A DNA stretch of 64,000 bases from Thomasclavelia spiroformis DSM 1552 (GTDB lineage: Bacteria > Bacillota_I > Bacilli_A > Erysipelotrichales > Coprobacillaceae), in contig NZ_CP102275.1 of assembly GCF_025149465.1 (NCBI RefSeq), positions 1,240,001 to 1,304,000 on the forward strand, in the 5' to 3' direction. The notes under the pieces were generated by a model, which made no database searches, was not told the origin of the DNA, and saw only the letters and a list, made by a program, of their open reading frames with translations. This document shows positions 34,390 through 42,843 of this stretch, piece by piece; position 1 is the first letter of the stretch, and every line of letters starts with the position of its first letter. Both the position numbers and the translations under genes were made by a program.

Positions 34390-35619
34390 CTATTTACCTA
34401 ACATCGCATTAATAAATTGTTTTGCAGTTCTTCCAGAAAATCCACCATGACGAATTTCCCATGTTAAGGCTTTTTGATGCAATTCTTCTTGATTTATCTT
34501 TAAATCATATTGTTTAGCAAGTCCATCAACGATATCTAAATAATTTTGACGATTGGGATGTGTATATAATATTTTAACTCCAAATCTTGAACTTAATGAT
34601 GTTTTTTCTTGTTTGGCATCATTAATATTTATTTCATCTTGGTCTTGTCGATCACTCCATGTTTGTTTTACTAAATGGCGACGATTACTTGTTGCATATA
34701 TTAAAATATTATCCGGTTTTTTTTCTAGTCCACCTTCAATAACTGCTTTTAAATATTTATACTCTATTTCAAATTCTTCAAATGACAAATCATCCATAAA
34801 TAAAATAAATTTATAATTTCTCGATTGTAATTCTTGAATGATCCGTGGCAAATATTTAAATTGGTGTTTATAAACTTCAATCATTCTTAAACCATCTTTA
34901 TAATATTCATTTAACAAAGCTTTGATACTACTAGATTTACCAGTACCGCTATCACCATATAAAAGAACATTATTTGCCTTTTTCCCTGCTAAAAATGCTT
35001 CAGTATTTTGTTTAAGTTGTTGTTTTTGAGTTTCATATCCGATTAATTGATCTAATCGACCGTTACCTATATGTATTATAGGACAAATTTGTTCATTTTC
35101 ATAACGAAATGCTTTATTTAATCCATATTTTCCTACACCATATACTGAAAAAAATGCATTTAAAACATCATAGAATTCTTCGACATTTTTACACTCAGTT
35201 AAATTATTTTGTAATGTGTTTGAAACTTCAAATAATTCTTGATTAATAATTGGTTTAGAAGGTATAAAATTATTAATCAAATCCTGATGAAGTAATGTTA
35301 AAGAACTAAAATCACTATTAAACATTTCATAAATAATTTTAAAATCATTCATTACAACATTTTTCAAATTTGGTGCGATGTCTTTTTTTCTTTCTAGAGC
35401 CAATGTAAATGAATTTTCATTATTAATCAATAAATTAGTTAATAAACTATTAAACAAATTACCTGATAAACTATATTTTTCTGCTAATTTAATTAATACT
35501 GAAACAAATTGATTTACATTTGTTGTTATCTTCTTTCTGACAATTTCATCATATAAAACAAAACATTTTTCAACTTCATGATCACTATAAAATGGAGAAA
35601 AAACAATTAATTCATCCAT
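34390..35619 (-). CDS. DUF815-family AAA+ ATPase
   Basis: A 409-residue protein. The N-terminal half (1-190) is helical with no known motif; the C-terminal half is an AAA+ ATPase with Walker A LLYGDSGTGKSSSIKALL (near 220), Walker B FILFMDDLSFE (near 270) and sensor-like ATSNRRHLVKQ. This is the DUF815 layout; the family's physiological role is not known. RBS GGGGGA precedes the ATG and the DUF2156-GNAT gene follows after seven bases. Confidence 0.85.
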   Translation of the reverse strand: MDELIVFSPFYSDHEVEKCFVLYDEIVRKKITTNVNQFVSVLIKLAEKYSLSGNLFNSLLTNLLINNENSFTLALERKKDIAPNLKNVVMNDFKIIYEMFNSDFSSLTLLHQDLINNFIPSKPIINQELFEVSNTLQNNLTECKNVEEFYDVLNAFFSVYGVGKYGLNKAFRYENEQICPIIHIGNGRLDQLIGYETQKQQLKQNTEAFLAGKKANNVLLYGDSGTGKSSSIKALLNEYYKDGLRMIEVYKHQFKYLPRIIQELQSRNYKFILFMDDLSFEEFEIEYKYLKAVIEGGLEKKPDNILIYATSNRRHLVKQTWSDRQDQDEININDAKQEKTSLSSRFGVKILYTHPNRQNYLDIVDGLAKQYDLKINQEELHQKALTWEIRHGGFSGRTAKQFINAMLGK

Positions 35620-35634
35620 AAAAATCCCCCTTCA

Positions 35635-35661
35635 AATTAAAAAGACGAGAAATCGTCTTTT
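35635..35661 (-). terminator. Terminator of the UPF0237-UPF0210 operon
   Basis: Nine-base-pair stem AAAAGACGA / TCGTCTTTT (35640-35648 and 35653-35661), four-base loop, with a T-tail on the minus strand. The stem reaches into the stop codon of the UPF0210 gene. Confidence 0.85.
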
Positions 35662-37024
35662 AGTTTTTAAAACTATGAATTGGCGCAGGAATTCTTCCAC
35701 CGCGATTAATAAATTCACTGCATTCAAATTTATTTACTGGCATGATTGGAGCATAACCTAACAGCCCTCCAAATTCAACTACTTCACCTATTTTTTTCCC
35801 AATAACTGGGATAATTCTAACTGCAGTAGTTTTTTGATTAATCATACCAATTGCCATTTCATCAGCAATAATACCAGAAATAGTTGTCGCACTAACATCA
35901 CCAGGAATTGCAATCATATCTAAGCCAACTGAACAAACGCATGTCATTGCTTCTAATTTTTCAAGTGTTAATGCACCTCTATTTACAGCATCAATCATTC
36001 CTTGATCTTCGCTTACAGGAATAAATGCTCCACTAAGTCCTCCAACATACGAAGATGCCATAACGCCACCTTTTTTTACCTGGTCATTTAAAATCGCAAG
36101 CGCTGCAGTTGTTCCTGGAGCGCCAACACTTTCTAACCCCATCCCTTCTAAACAATCAGCAATACTGTCGCCGATAGCTGGAGTAGGAGCTAATGATAAA
36201 TCAATGATTCCAAATGGAATCCCTAATTTTTTAGATGCTTCCTTAGCAACTAATTGACCAACACGTGTAATTTTAAAAGCGGTTTTTTTAATGATTTCAC
36301 ATAATTCACCAAAGTCTTTACCTTTAGCATTATTAATAGCATTTTTTACTACACCAGGACCACTTACACCAACATTAATAACTGCATCAGCTTCACTTAC
36401 ACCGTGAAACGCTCCAGCCATAAATGGATTATCATCAGGAGCATTACATAATACAACCAATTTTGCACAACCGATTGAATCATTTTCTTTAGTCAAATCA
36501 GCAGTCTCCTTAATGATTTCCCCCATCAATTTTACAGCATCCATATTAATTCCAGTTTTAGTTGAACCAACATTTACGGAACTACAAACATTACTAGTTA
36601 CTCTCATTGCTTCAGGAATTGATTTAATTAATAATTCTTCCGCTTTTGTCATTCCTTTAGAAACAATTGCACTATATCCACCTATAAAATTCACACCAAT
36701 TTCTTTTGCACATTTATCTAACACTTTAGCGATTTTAACAAAATCATCAGTACTTTTACAAGCATTGCTACCTACAAAACCAATAGGTGTAACTGAAATA
36801 CGTTTATTAACAATTGGAATACCATATTTCATTTCAATTTCCTTACCAACTGGTACTAAATTCTTAGCAACGGTAGTGATTTTTTTATAAATATTATCAC
36901 ATACAACATCAATATCATGATCTATGCAATCTAATAAACTAATCCCTAATGTTATCGTTCTAACATCAAGATTTTCTTGTTCAACCATCTTATTAGTTTC
37001 TGTAACTTCAAATAAATTAATCAT
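35660..37024 (-). CDS. UPF0210 (PFL/DUF711) family protein
   Basis: A 454-residue protein of the UPF0210 family (DUF711), which is related to glycyl-radical (PFL-like) folds but lacks clear evidence of radical chemistry. Family stretches include [12 protein letters not shown] near the N-terminus, [30 protein letters not shown] and [20 protein letters not shown]. It is co-transcribed with the small ACT-domain gene 14 bases upstream, a pairing conserved in many Firmicutes. The biochemical function is unknown. Confidence 0.9.
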   Translation of the reverse strand: MINLFEVTETNKMVEQENLDVRTITLGISLLDCIDHDIDVVCDNIYKKITTVAKNLVPVGKEIEMKYGIPIVNKRISVTPIGFVGSNACKSTDDFVKIAKVLDKCAKEIGVNFIGGYSAIVSKGMTKAEELLIKSIPEAMRVTSNVCSSVNVGSTKTGINMDAVKLMGEIIKETADLTKENDSIGCAKLVVLCNAPDDNPFMAGAFHGVSEADAVINVGVSGPGVVKNAINNAKGKDFGELCEIIKKTAFKITRVGQLVAKEASKKLGIPFGIIDLSLAPTPAIGDSIADCLEGMGLESVGAPGTTAALAILNDQVKKGGVMASSYVGGLSGAFIPVSEDQGMIDAVNRGALTLEKLEAMTCVCSVGLDMIAIPGDVSATTISGIIADEMAIGMINQKTTAVRIIPVIGKKIGEVVEFGGLLGYAPIMPVNKFECSEFINRGGRIPAPIHSFKN

Positions 37025-37038
37025 TTTATAATTTCTCC

Positions 37039-37311
37039 TTAAATACGATGCATTTTATTAAAAATATCTTCATGTTGTAATTTAATATTGACACCGATTT
37101 CAACACCTAATTTATCTAATTCTTCACAAATAACAGCAAACTCTTCACTAATATGTGATAACTCAACAATCATCATCATATTAAAATACCCTTGAATAAT
37201 TGTTTGAGAAATATCCAAAATATTAACTTGCTTAGTAGCTAAATAACTACATACTTTAGCAATAATTCCTACTTGATCTTTACCAACTACTGTAATAATT
37301 CCCTTTTGCAT
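37039..37311 (-). CDS. UPF0237 ACT-domain protein
   Basis: A 90-residue protein made of one ACT domain, with two beta-alpha-beta halves ([21 protein letters not shown], then [11 protein letters not shown]). ACT domains bind amino acids and regulate partner enzymes. The ATG at 37311 follows AGGAGG; an upstream in-frame ATG nine codons earlier has no RBS. It is the first gene of the UPF0237-UPF0210 pair and may be a ligand sensor for the partner, which is inference. Confidence 0.88.
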   Translation of the reverse strand: MQKGIITVVGKDQVGIIAKVCSYLATKQVNILDISQTIIQGYFNMMMIVELSHISEEFAVICEELDKLGVEIGVNIKLQHEDIFNKMHRI

Positions 37312-37408
37312 AAAATTTCCTCCTAATATTTTAAACATTATAGCATATTTAATTACAACAAAAAAGTCTAAATTATTAATTTATACTTATCTGTTTTTAG
37401 CAAATAAC

Positions 37409-37440
37409 AAAAAAATCCATATATGCTTAACATATATAGA
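37409..37440 (-). terminator. Terminator of PTS IIB gene 2
   Basis: Stem of 10 bp with one mismatch (37416-37425 and 37431-37440, TCTATATATG arm on the minus strand), five-base loop and a run of seven T on the minus strand. Confidence 0.75.
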
Positions 37441-37448
37441 TATTTTAA

Positions 37449-37766
37449 TTATTTGCTCATTAATTTCATTGCTTTAGCAAAAACAGTTTTTCCATCCATT
37501 AAACCATAATCTTTCATATCAATAATTGCATAAGGGATTTTTTTACCACTTTCTTCAATAATTGACTCAATTTCAGTTTTTGCATATCTAACTTGTGGTC
37601 CTAATAAAACACAATCAACATTTGTAATTTCTTTTTTTCCAGCATTTAAAGGTAATGCAAAAATTTCTACATATTCACCTAATTCATGTGCCGCTTTTTG
37701 CATCTTTGTCACTAATAGACTAGTCGACATACCCGCTGCACAAATCAACATAATTCTTTTTTTCAT
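37449..37766 (-). CDS. Orphan PTS IIB component, lactose/cellobiose type (copy 2)
   Basis: A 105-residue phosphotransfer protein. The phosphorylatable Cys is in ICAAGMSTSLLVTKM at residues 8-22, typical of the lactose/cellobiose (Lac) IIB family, with VLLGPQVRYAK in the middle. IIB passes phosphate from IIA to the sugar held by IIC. Neither IIA nor IIC is encoded in the window. A terminator lies between this gene and the upstream paralogue, so some independent expression is possible. Confidence 0.9.
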   Translation of the reverse strand: MKKRIMLICAAGMSTSLLVTKMQKAAHELGEYVEIFALPLNAGKKEITNVDCVLLGPQVRYAKTEIESIIEESGKKIPYAIIDMKDYGLMDGKTVFAKAMKLMSK

Positions 37767-37807
37767 GCTTAAATCACCTCATATATAATTTTAAAATACC
37801 ATCATAC

Positions 37808-37834
37808 AAAACGGGCATCTACCACGCCCGTTTT
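37808..37834 (-). terminator. Hairpin between the two PTS IIB genes
   Basis: Nine-base-pair stem AAAACGGGC / GCCCGTTTT (37808-37816 and 37826-37834) with a nine-base loop. It may attenuate transcription between the IIB genes; the plus-strand side has the better T-tract. Confidence 0.75.
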
Positions 37835-37855
37835 TATTATAAATCAAGCTTATTA

Positions 37856-38170
37856 TTAACCAATCATCTTCATTGCTGCATCAAAAACAGCTTTTCCATT
37901 CATTGTTCCATAATCTCTCATGTCAATAATATCAACAGGAACAGGTCCAGCTTTACGTCCAGCAGCTAATTTTTCAATTGCAGCTTTTTGAAAACGAACT
38001 TGAGGTCCTAATAAAATACAATCTACTTCTTCTAATACTCTAGGGGCATCAGAAAAAGGCAATGCAAAAATTTTACAATCAACTCCTGCTTCTTTAGCTG
38101 CACTCTCCATCTTTGTTACCAACAAGCTAGTTGACATACCAGCTGAGCACACTAATAAAATAGTCTTCAT
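37856..38170 (-). CDS. Orphan PTS IIB component, lactose/cellobiose type (copy 1)
   Basis: A 104-residue paralogue of the adjacent IIB gene. The active-site Cys is in VCSAGMSTSLLVTKM, and ILLGPQVRFQK matches its neighbour. The two proteins share most of the N-terminal half, indicating a tandem duplication followed by divergence. RBS AAGGAG and a sigma-A promoter lie upstream (38201-38229). Without IIA or IIC nearby, it may serve a transporter encoded elsewhere or have a regulatory role. Confidence 0.9.
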   Translation of the reverse strand: MKTILLVCSAGMSTSLLVTKMESAAKEAGVDCKIFALPFSDAPRVLEEVDCILLGPQVRFQKAAIEKLAAGRKAGPVPVDIIDMRDYGTMNGKAVFDAAMKMIG

Positions 38171-38200
38171 TTATCTACACTCCTTTTTTTATTTATAATA

Positions 38201-38229
38201 ATTTTACAACGAATATTATTAGATGTAAA
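38201..38229 (-). promoter_or_regulatory. Sigma-A type promoter of the PTS IIB genes
   Basis: On the minus strand TTTACA (38224-38229), 17-base spacer, TAAAAT (38201-38206). Each box differs from consensus at one position. Confidence 0.65.
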
Positions 38230-38276
38230 CCCATTCTTATATCTTTTTGACATATATCCCATAATTTATACAATCT

Positions 38277-38312
38277 AAAATAGAACAAAGTATATTTGCT
38301 TTGTTCTATTTT
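38277..38312 (-). terminator. Terminator hairpin of the XRE gene
   Basis: Perfect 14-bp stem AAAATAGAACAAAG / CTTTGTTCTATTTT (38277-38290 and 38299-38312), eight-base loop. It overlaps the XRE stop codon at 38306-38308. Confidence 0.8.
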
Positions 38313-38635
38313 TCTCTTTCTTCATTTCGTTTACGCTTATATTCAATTATAAACATAACTTCCTTCAAATCCTCATCTGGTAATTCTGTTAAAAGTCGAG
38401 CAATATTAGCAATATTATAATAATCATACTTTTTTCCGCTCATAATCTCTTCAACACTGCGCCCGTATAAATTAGAAAATATTTTAAGCTCCCCTACTGT
38501 GATATCACGTTTACCATTTTCGATATCTGAGATAGCAGAATGTGGTACTTTTAAATATTTTGCTACTTCTTTTTGCGTAAGATGTTTAAAATTTCGATAG
38601 GATTTTAATCTTGCTGCCAAATCTTTATCTATCAT
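38306..38635 (-). CDS. XRE-family transcriptional regulator
   Basis: A 109-residue protein with an N-terminal helix-turn-helix (about 8-64; LTQKEVAKYLKVPHSAISDIENGKR) and a short charged C-terminal helical region. It lacks a membrane helix, unlike the XRE protein at 31353-31706. RBS GGAGGGA precedes the ATG. It has its own promoter and terminator and sits just upstream of the PTS IIB genes on the same strand, so regulation of them is possible but unproven. Confidence 0.85.
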   Translation of the reverse strand: MIDKDLAARLKSYRNFKHLTQKEVAKYLKVPHSAISDIENGKRDITVGELKIFSNLYGRSVEEIMSGKKYDYYNIANIARLLTELPDEDLKEVMFIIEYKRKRNEEREK

Positions 38636-38656
38636 AACGATCCCTCCGATAAATAA

Positions 38657-38685
38657 ATTTTAGCATTTTACTTACTTTTCTTCAA
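38657..38685 (-). promoter_or_regulatory. Sigma-A type promoter of the XRE gene
   Basis: On the minus strand TTGAAG (38680-38685), 17-base spacer, TAAAAT (38657-38662), with TGC directly before the -10, making an extended -10. Confidence 0.65.
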
Positions 38686-38750
38686 TAAAATTTTGATTTT
38701 TTAAAATTTTTTTTGCTAAAATACAATATTTTTTTGACAATAAATGATAA

Positions 38751-41084
38751 TTAATCATAAAAATAACCATTTGTATGTTTAATAAAAGTCGGAATTTGAC
38801 AATTATTTCCTGATACAATCTTTTTATACTCGTCATAAATCAACTTAACAGTATCACTATCTTCATCACTAAATGACAATAATACATAATCAACTTCCAA
38901 ATCATTTAATTTATTTATATATAAATGATGACTATTAAAAATTAAATTATTACAATTATCATCTGTTAAAATCATAAAAGATTCTCCTTTTCGATCAAGT
39001 AAACTATACTTTCCATTTTTACACATATTACATCCAATTCTTTTTTCATTAAAATAATGATTACTAATAATACAATGTTTTAAATGCATATTAACTGTCT
39101 TGCCATATACAACCATTGTAATATCTTGTTTTATATCAGTTAAATTATTAACTTGCTTTTTACTCATTTCTAAAGATAAAATTGCATCATATTTTAAATA
39201 TGAAAGTGCATAGCTATTATAAAGATTAAAAGTTGTATCTAAACTACATTTTTTATCTTTAAATATTTCTAATGCTCCGTAATTTCCAACTAAAATCTCA
39301 TCAATTCCTTGATATAAATCACTATTTTTAAATTCATATAGTTGCTTTGTATTACTTAAAAAGCCTGTAAAAGGAATGATTTTTTTATGCTGTTTATCTG
39401 CTAAAAGTATAGCATCTTTTAATTCATTAGTAAGTGGAAAATATATTTTGGCTATATCTTGATCAATTATTGCTTCTAATTGTGATAATGTATATACGCG
39501 AATACATATTCCTTTGATTTTTTTATTTAGATGTTCTTTTCTTTCTTTATCAATATTTATACTAATATCATTTGTATCGGTAAGCAATAGTTCTAATTTT
39601 TCAATTGCACTGCGGCGCATTTGATTTATTTCTTTTAAACTGAAAAAACCATTATCAGGAAAATCAACAATAATACTTTCAGCTTTAAAAACTGTATTTC
39701 CCAGTTTTCCAAGCTGTTCTTTAATCCGCTCACTAGAAAGTGGCGTTCTACTTGCTGGTTCAATGATTAAATTTGATGTAACATCAACAACTTTATCTTG
39801 ATAAATAATTGTTAGATTTGGACAGATATTAATTTGTCCGGTAAAATACATCTCTATTTCATTTTTAATATTTTCTTTTTGATAGCTTGCTTGAGCTCTT
39901 TCAATTAAATCAAAATCAATAATTTTATAAACTAGTGTGCCTTTTTTTACCGGTGTGTTTAATTCAATTTCAATAATCTCATTAGCATTTGCAAAATTAA
40001 CTAATTTATTATTTAAAAATAACTTAGTAATCGTTCTAGTATAATCAATTCCCTGAAAATCAATTCGATCCCCTTGCTTTAATTTAGTTTCAAGCTTAAT
40101 TTTTACAAGCTTCTTTTGATAATCATAATTAATAACTTTACCTAAATTAATCCCGCGATTCCCTGGATAGTCGCTTGCCATAAAATCTTTATCTTGCAAT
40201 AAAAAACCACCTGTAAAACCACGATTGAACATTTGTTTCATTTTGCTTAATCGTTCTTTATAATCAACTATTTTTTGATTATTAAAATATGCATCAATAG
40301 CTTTACGATATTGGCCTACAATTATTGCTACATATTCAGGACGTTTCATTCTTCCTTCGATTTTAAATGAAGTTATCCCAGCTTCAATTAGCTTATCCAC
40401 ATTTTCTAATGTACACAAATCTTTTGGTGATAATAAATAACTTGGAATCTGATCGATACTTTTACCATCTTTTTGTAATTTATAAGCTAAACGGCATGGT
40501 TGACCGCACGCTCCTTTATTACCACTTCTTTTAGCTACCATACTAGACATTAAACATTGTCCTGAATAAGACATACATAATGCCCCATGAACAAACACTT
40601 CAATATCTAAATTTGTATGGCTACAAATATTTTTAATTTCTTGTAGACTATTTTCACGAGCCAAAACTACCCGCTCTACTCCTATTTTTTCAAAATATTT
40701 CACTGCTTCTAAACTATAAATACTAGTTTGCGTAGACATATGTATTTCAAAATTAGGAAAGTATTTTTTTACATAAGCCATCAATCCAATATCTTGAATA
40801 ATTAAGGCATCAACATTTATTGATGATAAAAACAAAAGATAATCTCTTAATTTAACAAACTGATTATCTTCATACAAAGTATTTACAGTAACATAGACTT
40901 TAACATTTCTTAAATGACAATATCTTAGGGCCTTTTTTAATTCATCATGATCAAAGTTAGTTGCAAAAGCTCTGGCACTAAATTCATTACCACCTAAGTA
41001 AATAGCATTAGCACCATTTTGAACAGCAGCTACTAATGCTTCATAACTTCCTGCCGGTGCTAATAATTCAATATTATTTATCAT
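38751..41084 (-). CDS. Peptidase U32 family protein with DUF3656-type insert
   Basis: A 777-residue member of the U32 'collagenase-like' family. The N-terminal barrel begins LLAPAGSYEALVAAVQNGANAIYLG. The Cys-rich family signature reads GQCLMSSMVAKRSGNKGACGQPCRLAYK, and two more Cys (GCNMCKNGKY) near residue 730 may complete an iron-sulfur site. E. coli RlhA, of this family and similar length, acts in 23S rRNA hydroxylation; other members modify prenylated quinones. Which reaction applies here is unknown. It starts three bases after mtnN and belongs to that operon's end. Confidence 0.88.
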   Translation of the reverse strand: MINNIELLAPAGSYEALVAAVQNGANAIYLGGNEFSARAFATNFDHDELKKALRYCHLRNVKVYVTVNTLYEDNQFVKLRDYLLFLSSINVDALIIQDIGLMAYVKKYFPNFEIHMSTQTSIYSLEAVKYFEKIGVERVVLARENSLQEIKNICSHTNLDIEVFVHGALCMSYSGQCLMSSMVAKRSGNKGACGQPCRLAYKLQKDGKSIDQIPSYLLSPKDLCTLENVDKLIEAGITSFKIEGRMKRPEYVAIIVGQYRKAIDAYFNNQKIVDYKERLSKMKQMFNRGFTGGFLLQDKDFMASDYPGNRGINLGKVINYDYQKKLVKIKLETKLKQGDRIDFQGIDYTRTITKLFLNNKLVNFANANEIIEIELNTPVKKGTLVYKIIDFDLIERAQASYQKENIKNEIEMYFTGQINICPNLTIIYQDKVVDVTSNLIIEPASRTPLSSERIKEQLGKLGNTVFKAESIIVDFPDNGFFSLKEINQMRRSAIEKLELLLTDTNDISINIDKERKEHLNKKIKGICIRVYTLSQLEAIIDQDIAKIYFPLTNELKDAILLADKQHKKIIPFTGFLSNTKQLYEFKNSDLYQGIDEILVGNYGALEIFKDKKCSLDTTFNLYNSYALSYLKYDAILSLEMSKKQVNNLTDIKQDITMVVYGKTVNMHLKHCIISNHYFNEKRIGCNMCKNGKYSLLDRKGESFMILTDDNCNNLIFNSHHLYINKLNDLEVDYVLLSFSDEDSDTVKLIYDEYKKIVSGNNCQIPTFIKHTNGYFYD

Positions 41085-41087
41085 ATT

Positions 41088-41777
41088 TTAATCCTTAATC
41101 AAAGCCACACACATTTTAGCTGATGCTTTGGCTGCTTTTTTTAAATATTCGTCAAATTGAATCGTTGAATCACCCTTACCAAAAATATCACTTAATGAAC
41201 GAGTAATGATAAATTTAGTATTGAATTTATAACATGTCTGTCCTACTGCTGCCGCTTCCATTTCACAACATTTTGCATCCTCAAAATTATTTTTAATATA
41301 TGATGCAACTTCTTTGTTAGCAACAAACTTATCACCAGAAACAATTAACCCTGTTTCATAATTCAAATCTAAACTTTTTAACACATTAATAGCTTTATTA
41401 ACCAAAGCATCGTCAGCTTTAATTCGTGGTGGTAATCCTGGTACTTCACCTAATACTCTATTTTTAAAGGCAGTAATATCAAAATCATATTGACACACTT
41501 CATTTGAAATAACAACATCTCCAACATTTTGACTTAAACATAATCCTCCAGCTGAACCTACATTAATTACATAGTCAATATCATAATTTGTAAGCAACAA
41601 AGTAGTACAAATAGCGGCATTTACTTTTCCAATTCCACCTTGTAATAAAACTACTTCTTTATCTTCAATTGTTCCATGATAAAAAGTACAATCTAAAATA
41701 ATTTTACTATCACTTACATCCATATATTCCTTAATCTCAGCTACTTCTTCTTCCATAGCGCCAATTATTCCAATCAT
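41088..41777 (-). CDS. mtnN: 5'-methylthioadenosine/S-adenosylhomocysteine nucleosidase
   Basis: A 229-residue enzyme that hydrolyses MTA and SAH to adenine and the thiosugar, in methyl-cycle and AI-2 metabolism. Motifs: GIIGAMEEEVAEI at the N-terminus, LLQGGIGKVNAAI, VNVGSAGG, GDKFV, CCEMEAAAVGQ and the catalytic Asp in TRSLSDIFGKG. The start shares one base with the stop of the upstream methyltransferase gene, and this enzyme removes the by-product of SAM-dependent methylation. Confidence 0.94.
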   Translation of the reverse strand: MIGIIGAMEEEVAEIKEYMDVSDSKIILDCTFYHGTIEDKEVVLLQGGIGKVNAAICTTLLLTNYDIDYVINVGSAGGLCLSQNVGDVVISNEVCQYDFDITAFKNRVLGEVPGLPPRIKADDALVNKAINVLKSLDLNYETGLIVSGDKFVANKEVASYIKNNFEDAKCCEMEAAAVGQTCYKFNTKFIITRSLSDIFGKGDSTIQFDEYLKKAAKASAKMCVALIKD

Positions 41778-42499
41778 TACATTCTTTCCCTTCTTTTATG
41801 ACATACAAAAATAATTCGTTGTGATTTATCATAATACTCTTCAAACTCACCATAATATTCAACTTCATTAAACCCAGCTTTTTTTAATAACTCCAAATAA
41901 GTGTCAATGCTATAAGTCTGCTGATGATGAATTTCATTAATATGCTCATTATTTTCCTTATCAATTATTTCAACTAAATGTTCTACTTTTCCTTCACCAG
42001 TCTTTTTAACAGCCCATTTAAAATAAAACTCTTCATCATCCTCTTCTTCAAAATAGCCATCAAGTACATAGTCCATTTTATAAAGACTATCAACATCAAA
42101 TATAAATGTCCCATTATATTTCAATGATTCATAAACATTTTTAAACGTTTGTAATACTTTTTTCTTACTTAAAACATAATTAATCGAATCACATAAACAC
42201 AAAATCAAATCCACAGCTCGATTACTTTTAAAATCAGTCATATCTACTCGACCAAGCATTAAATTAACATCTGAATCTAGTGCCTTCATTCTTGCCACTT
42301 CCAACATATCTTTAGACAAATCAGTAGCATAAATTTCTTTATTATCCTTAGCTAAACGAATTGCAATTTCGCCAGTCCCACAACCAAGTTCTAAAACACT
42401 TTTAAAACTTGCATGTTCGTTAATAAATTGATAATAATCATCATAAAATTGCTCATCCATTAAACTATCGTAATAGTATGCAAAGTTTTCATATGACAT
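41777..42499 (-). CDS. yqeM: Class I SAM-dependent methyltransferase (YqeM-like)
   Basis: A 240-residue methyltransferase. The SAM-binding motif I is VLELGCGTGEIAIRLA (near 40) with the acidic residue in YATDLSKDMLEVAR. The position after rsfS in the yqeH-yqeI-nadD-yqeK-yqeL-yqeM order of B. subtilis makes it YqeM. The substrate is not known. It overlaps both neighbours by one base (rsfS stop and mtnN start). Confidence 0.88.
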   Translation of the reverse strand: MSYENFAYYYDSLMDEQFYDDYYQFINEHASFKSVLELGCGTGEIAIRLAKDNKEIYATDLSKDMLEVARMKALDSDVNLMLGRVDMTDFKSNRAVDLILCLCDSINYVLSKKKVLQTFKNVYESLKYNGTFIFDVDSLYKMDYVLDGYFEEEDDEEFYFKWAVKKTGEGKVEHLVEIIDKENNEHINEIHHQQTYSIDTYLELLKKAGFNEVEYYGEFEEYYDKSQRIIFVCHKRRERM

Positions 42500-42843
42500 T
42501 ATTTTAAATATCCTGAAATATCAATTCTTGGCATATCAGACCATAATTTCTCTAGATTATAGCTATCACGTTCATCTTGATCAAAAATATGAACAATAAT
42601 ATCTCCATAATCCATTAATAACCATTTACTATTACGACGACCTTCGATTGATCTTACTTCATATCCATTTTCAGCCATACTATCTTCAACACTATCTTTA
42701 AGAGCATTCATCAAACGTTCATTATCTGCTGAGCAAACAACAAAAGTATCAAAAACAGGACTTGCAAGTTGCATATCAATAACAACAATATCTTTTGCAA
42801 GTTTATCATCCAAAGCTTTTACAATAATTTCTAATTTATCCAT
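42499..42843 (-). CDS. rsfS: Ribosomal silencing factor RsfS
   Basis: A 114-residue factor that binds uL14 and blocks subunit joining in slow growth. It has the family motifs DKLAKDIVVIDM, FDTFVVCSADNERLMNAL, and the C-terminal WLLMDYGDIIVHIFDQDERDSYNLEKLW pattern (seen in the segments WLLMDYGDIIVHIF and YNLEKLW). It overlaps nadD/yqeK by eight bases upstream and shares one base with yqeM downstream. Confidence 0.95.
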   Translation of the reverse strand: MDKLEIIVKALDDKLAKDIVVIDMQLASPVFDTFVVCSADNERLMNALKDSVEDSMAENGYEVRSIEGRRNSKWLLMDYGDIIVHIFDQDERDSYNLEKLWSDMPRIDISGYLK

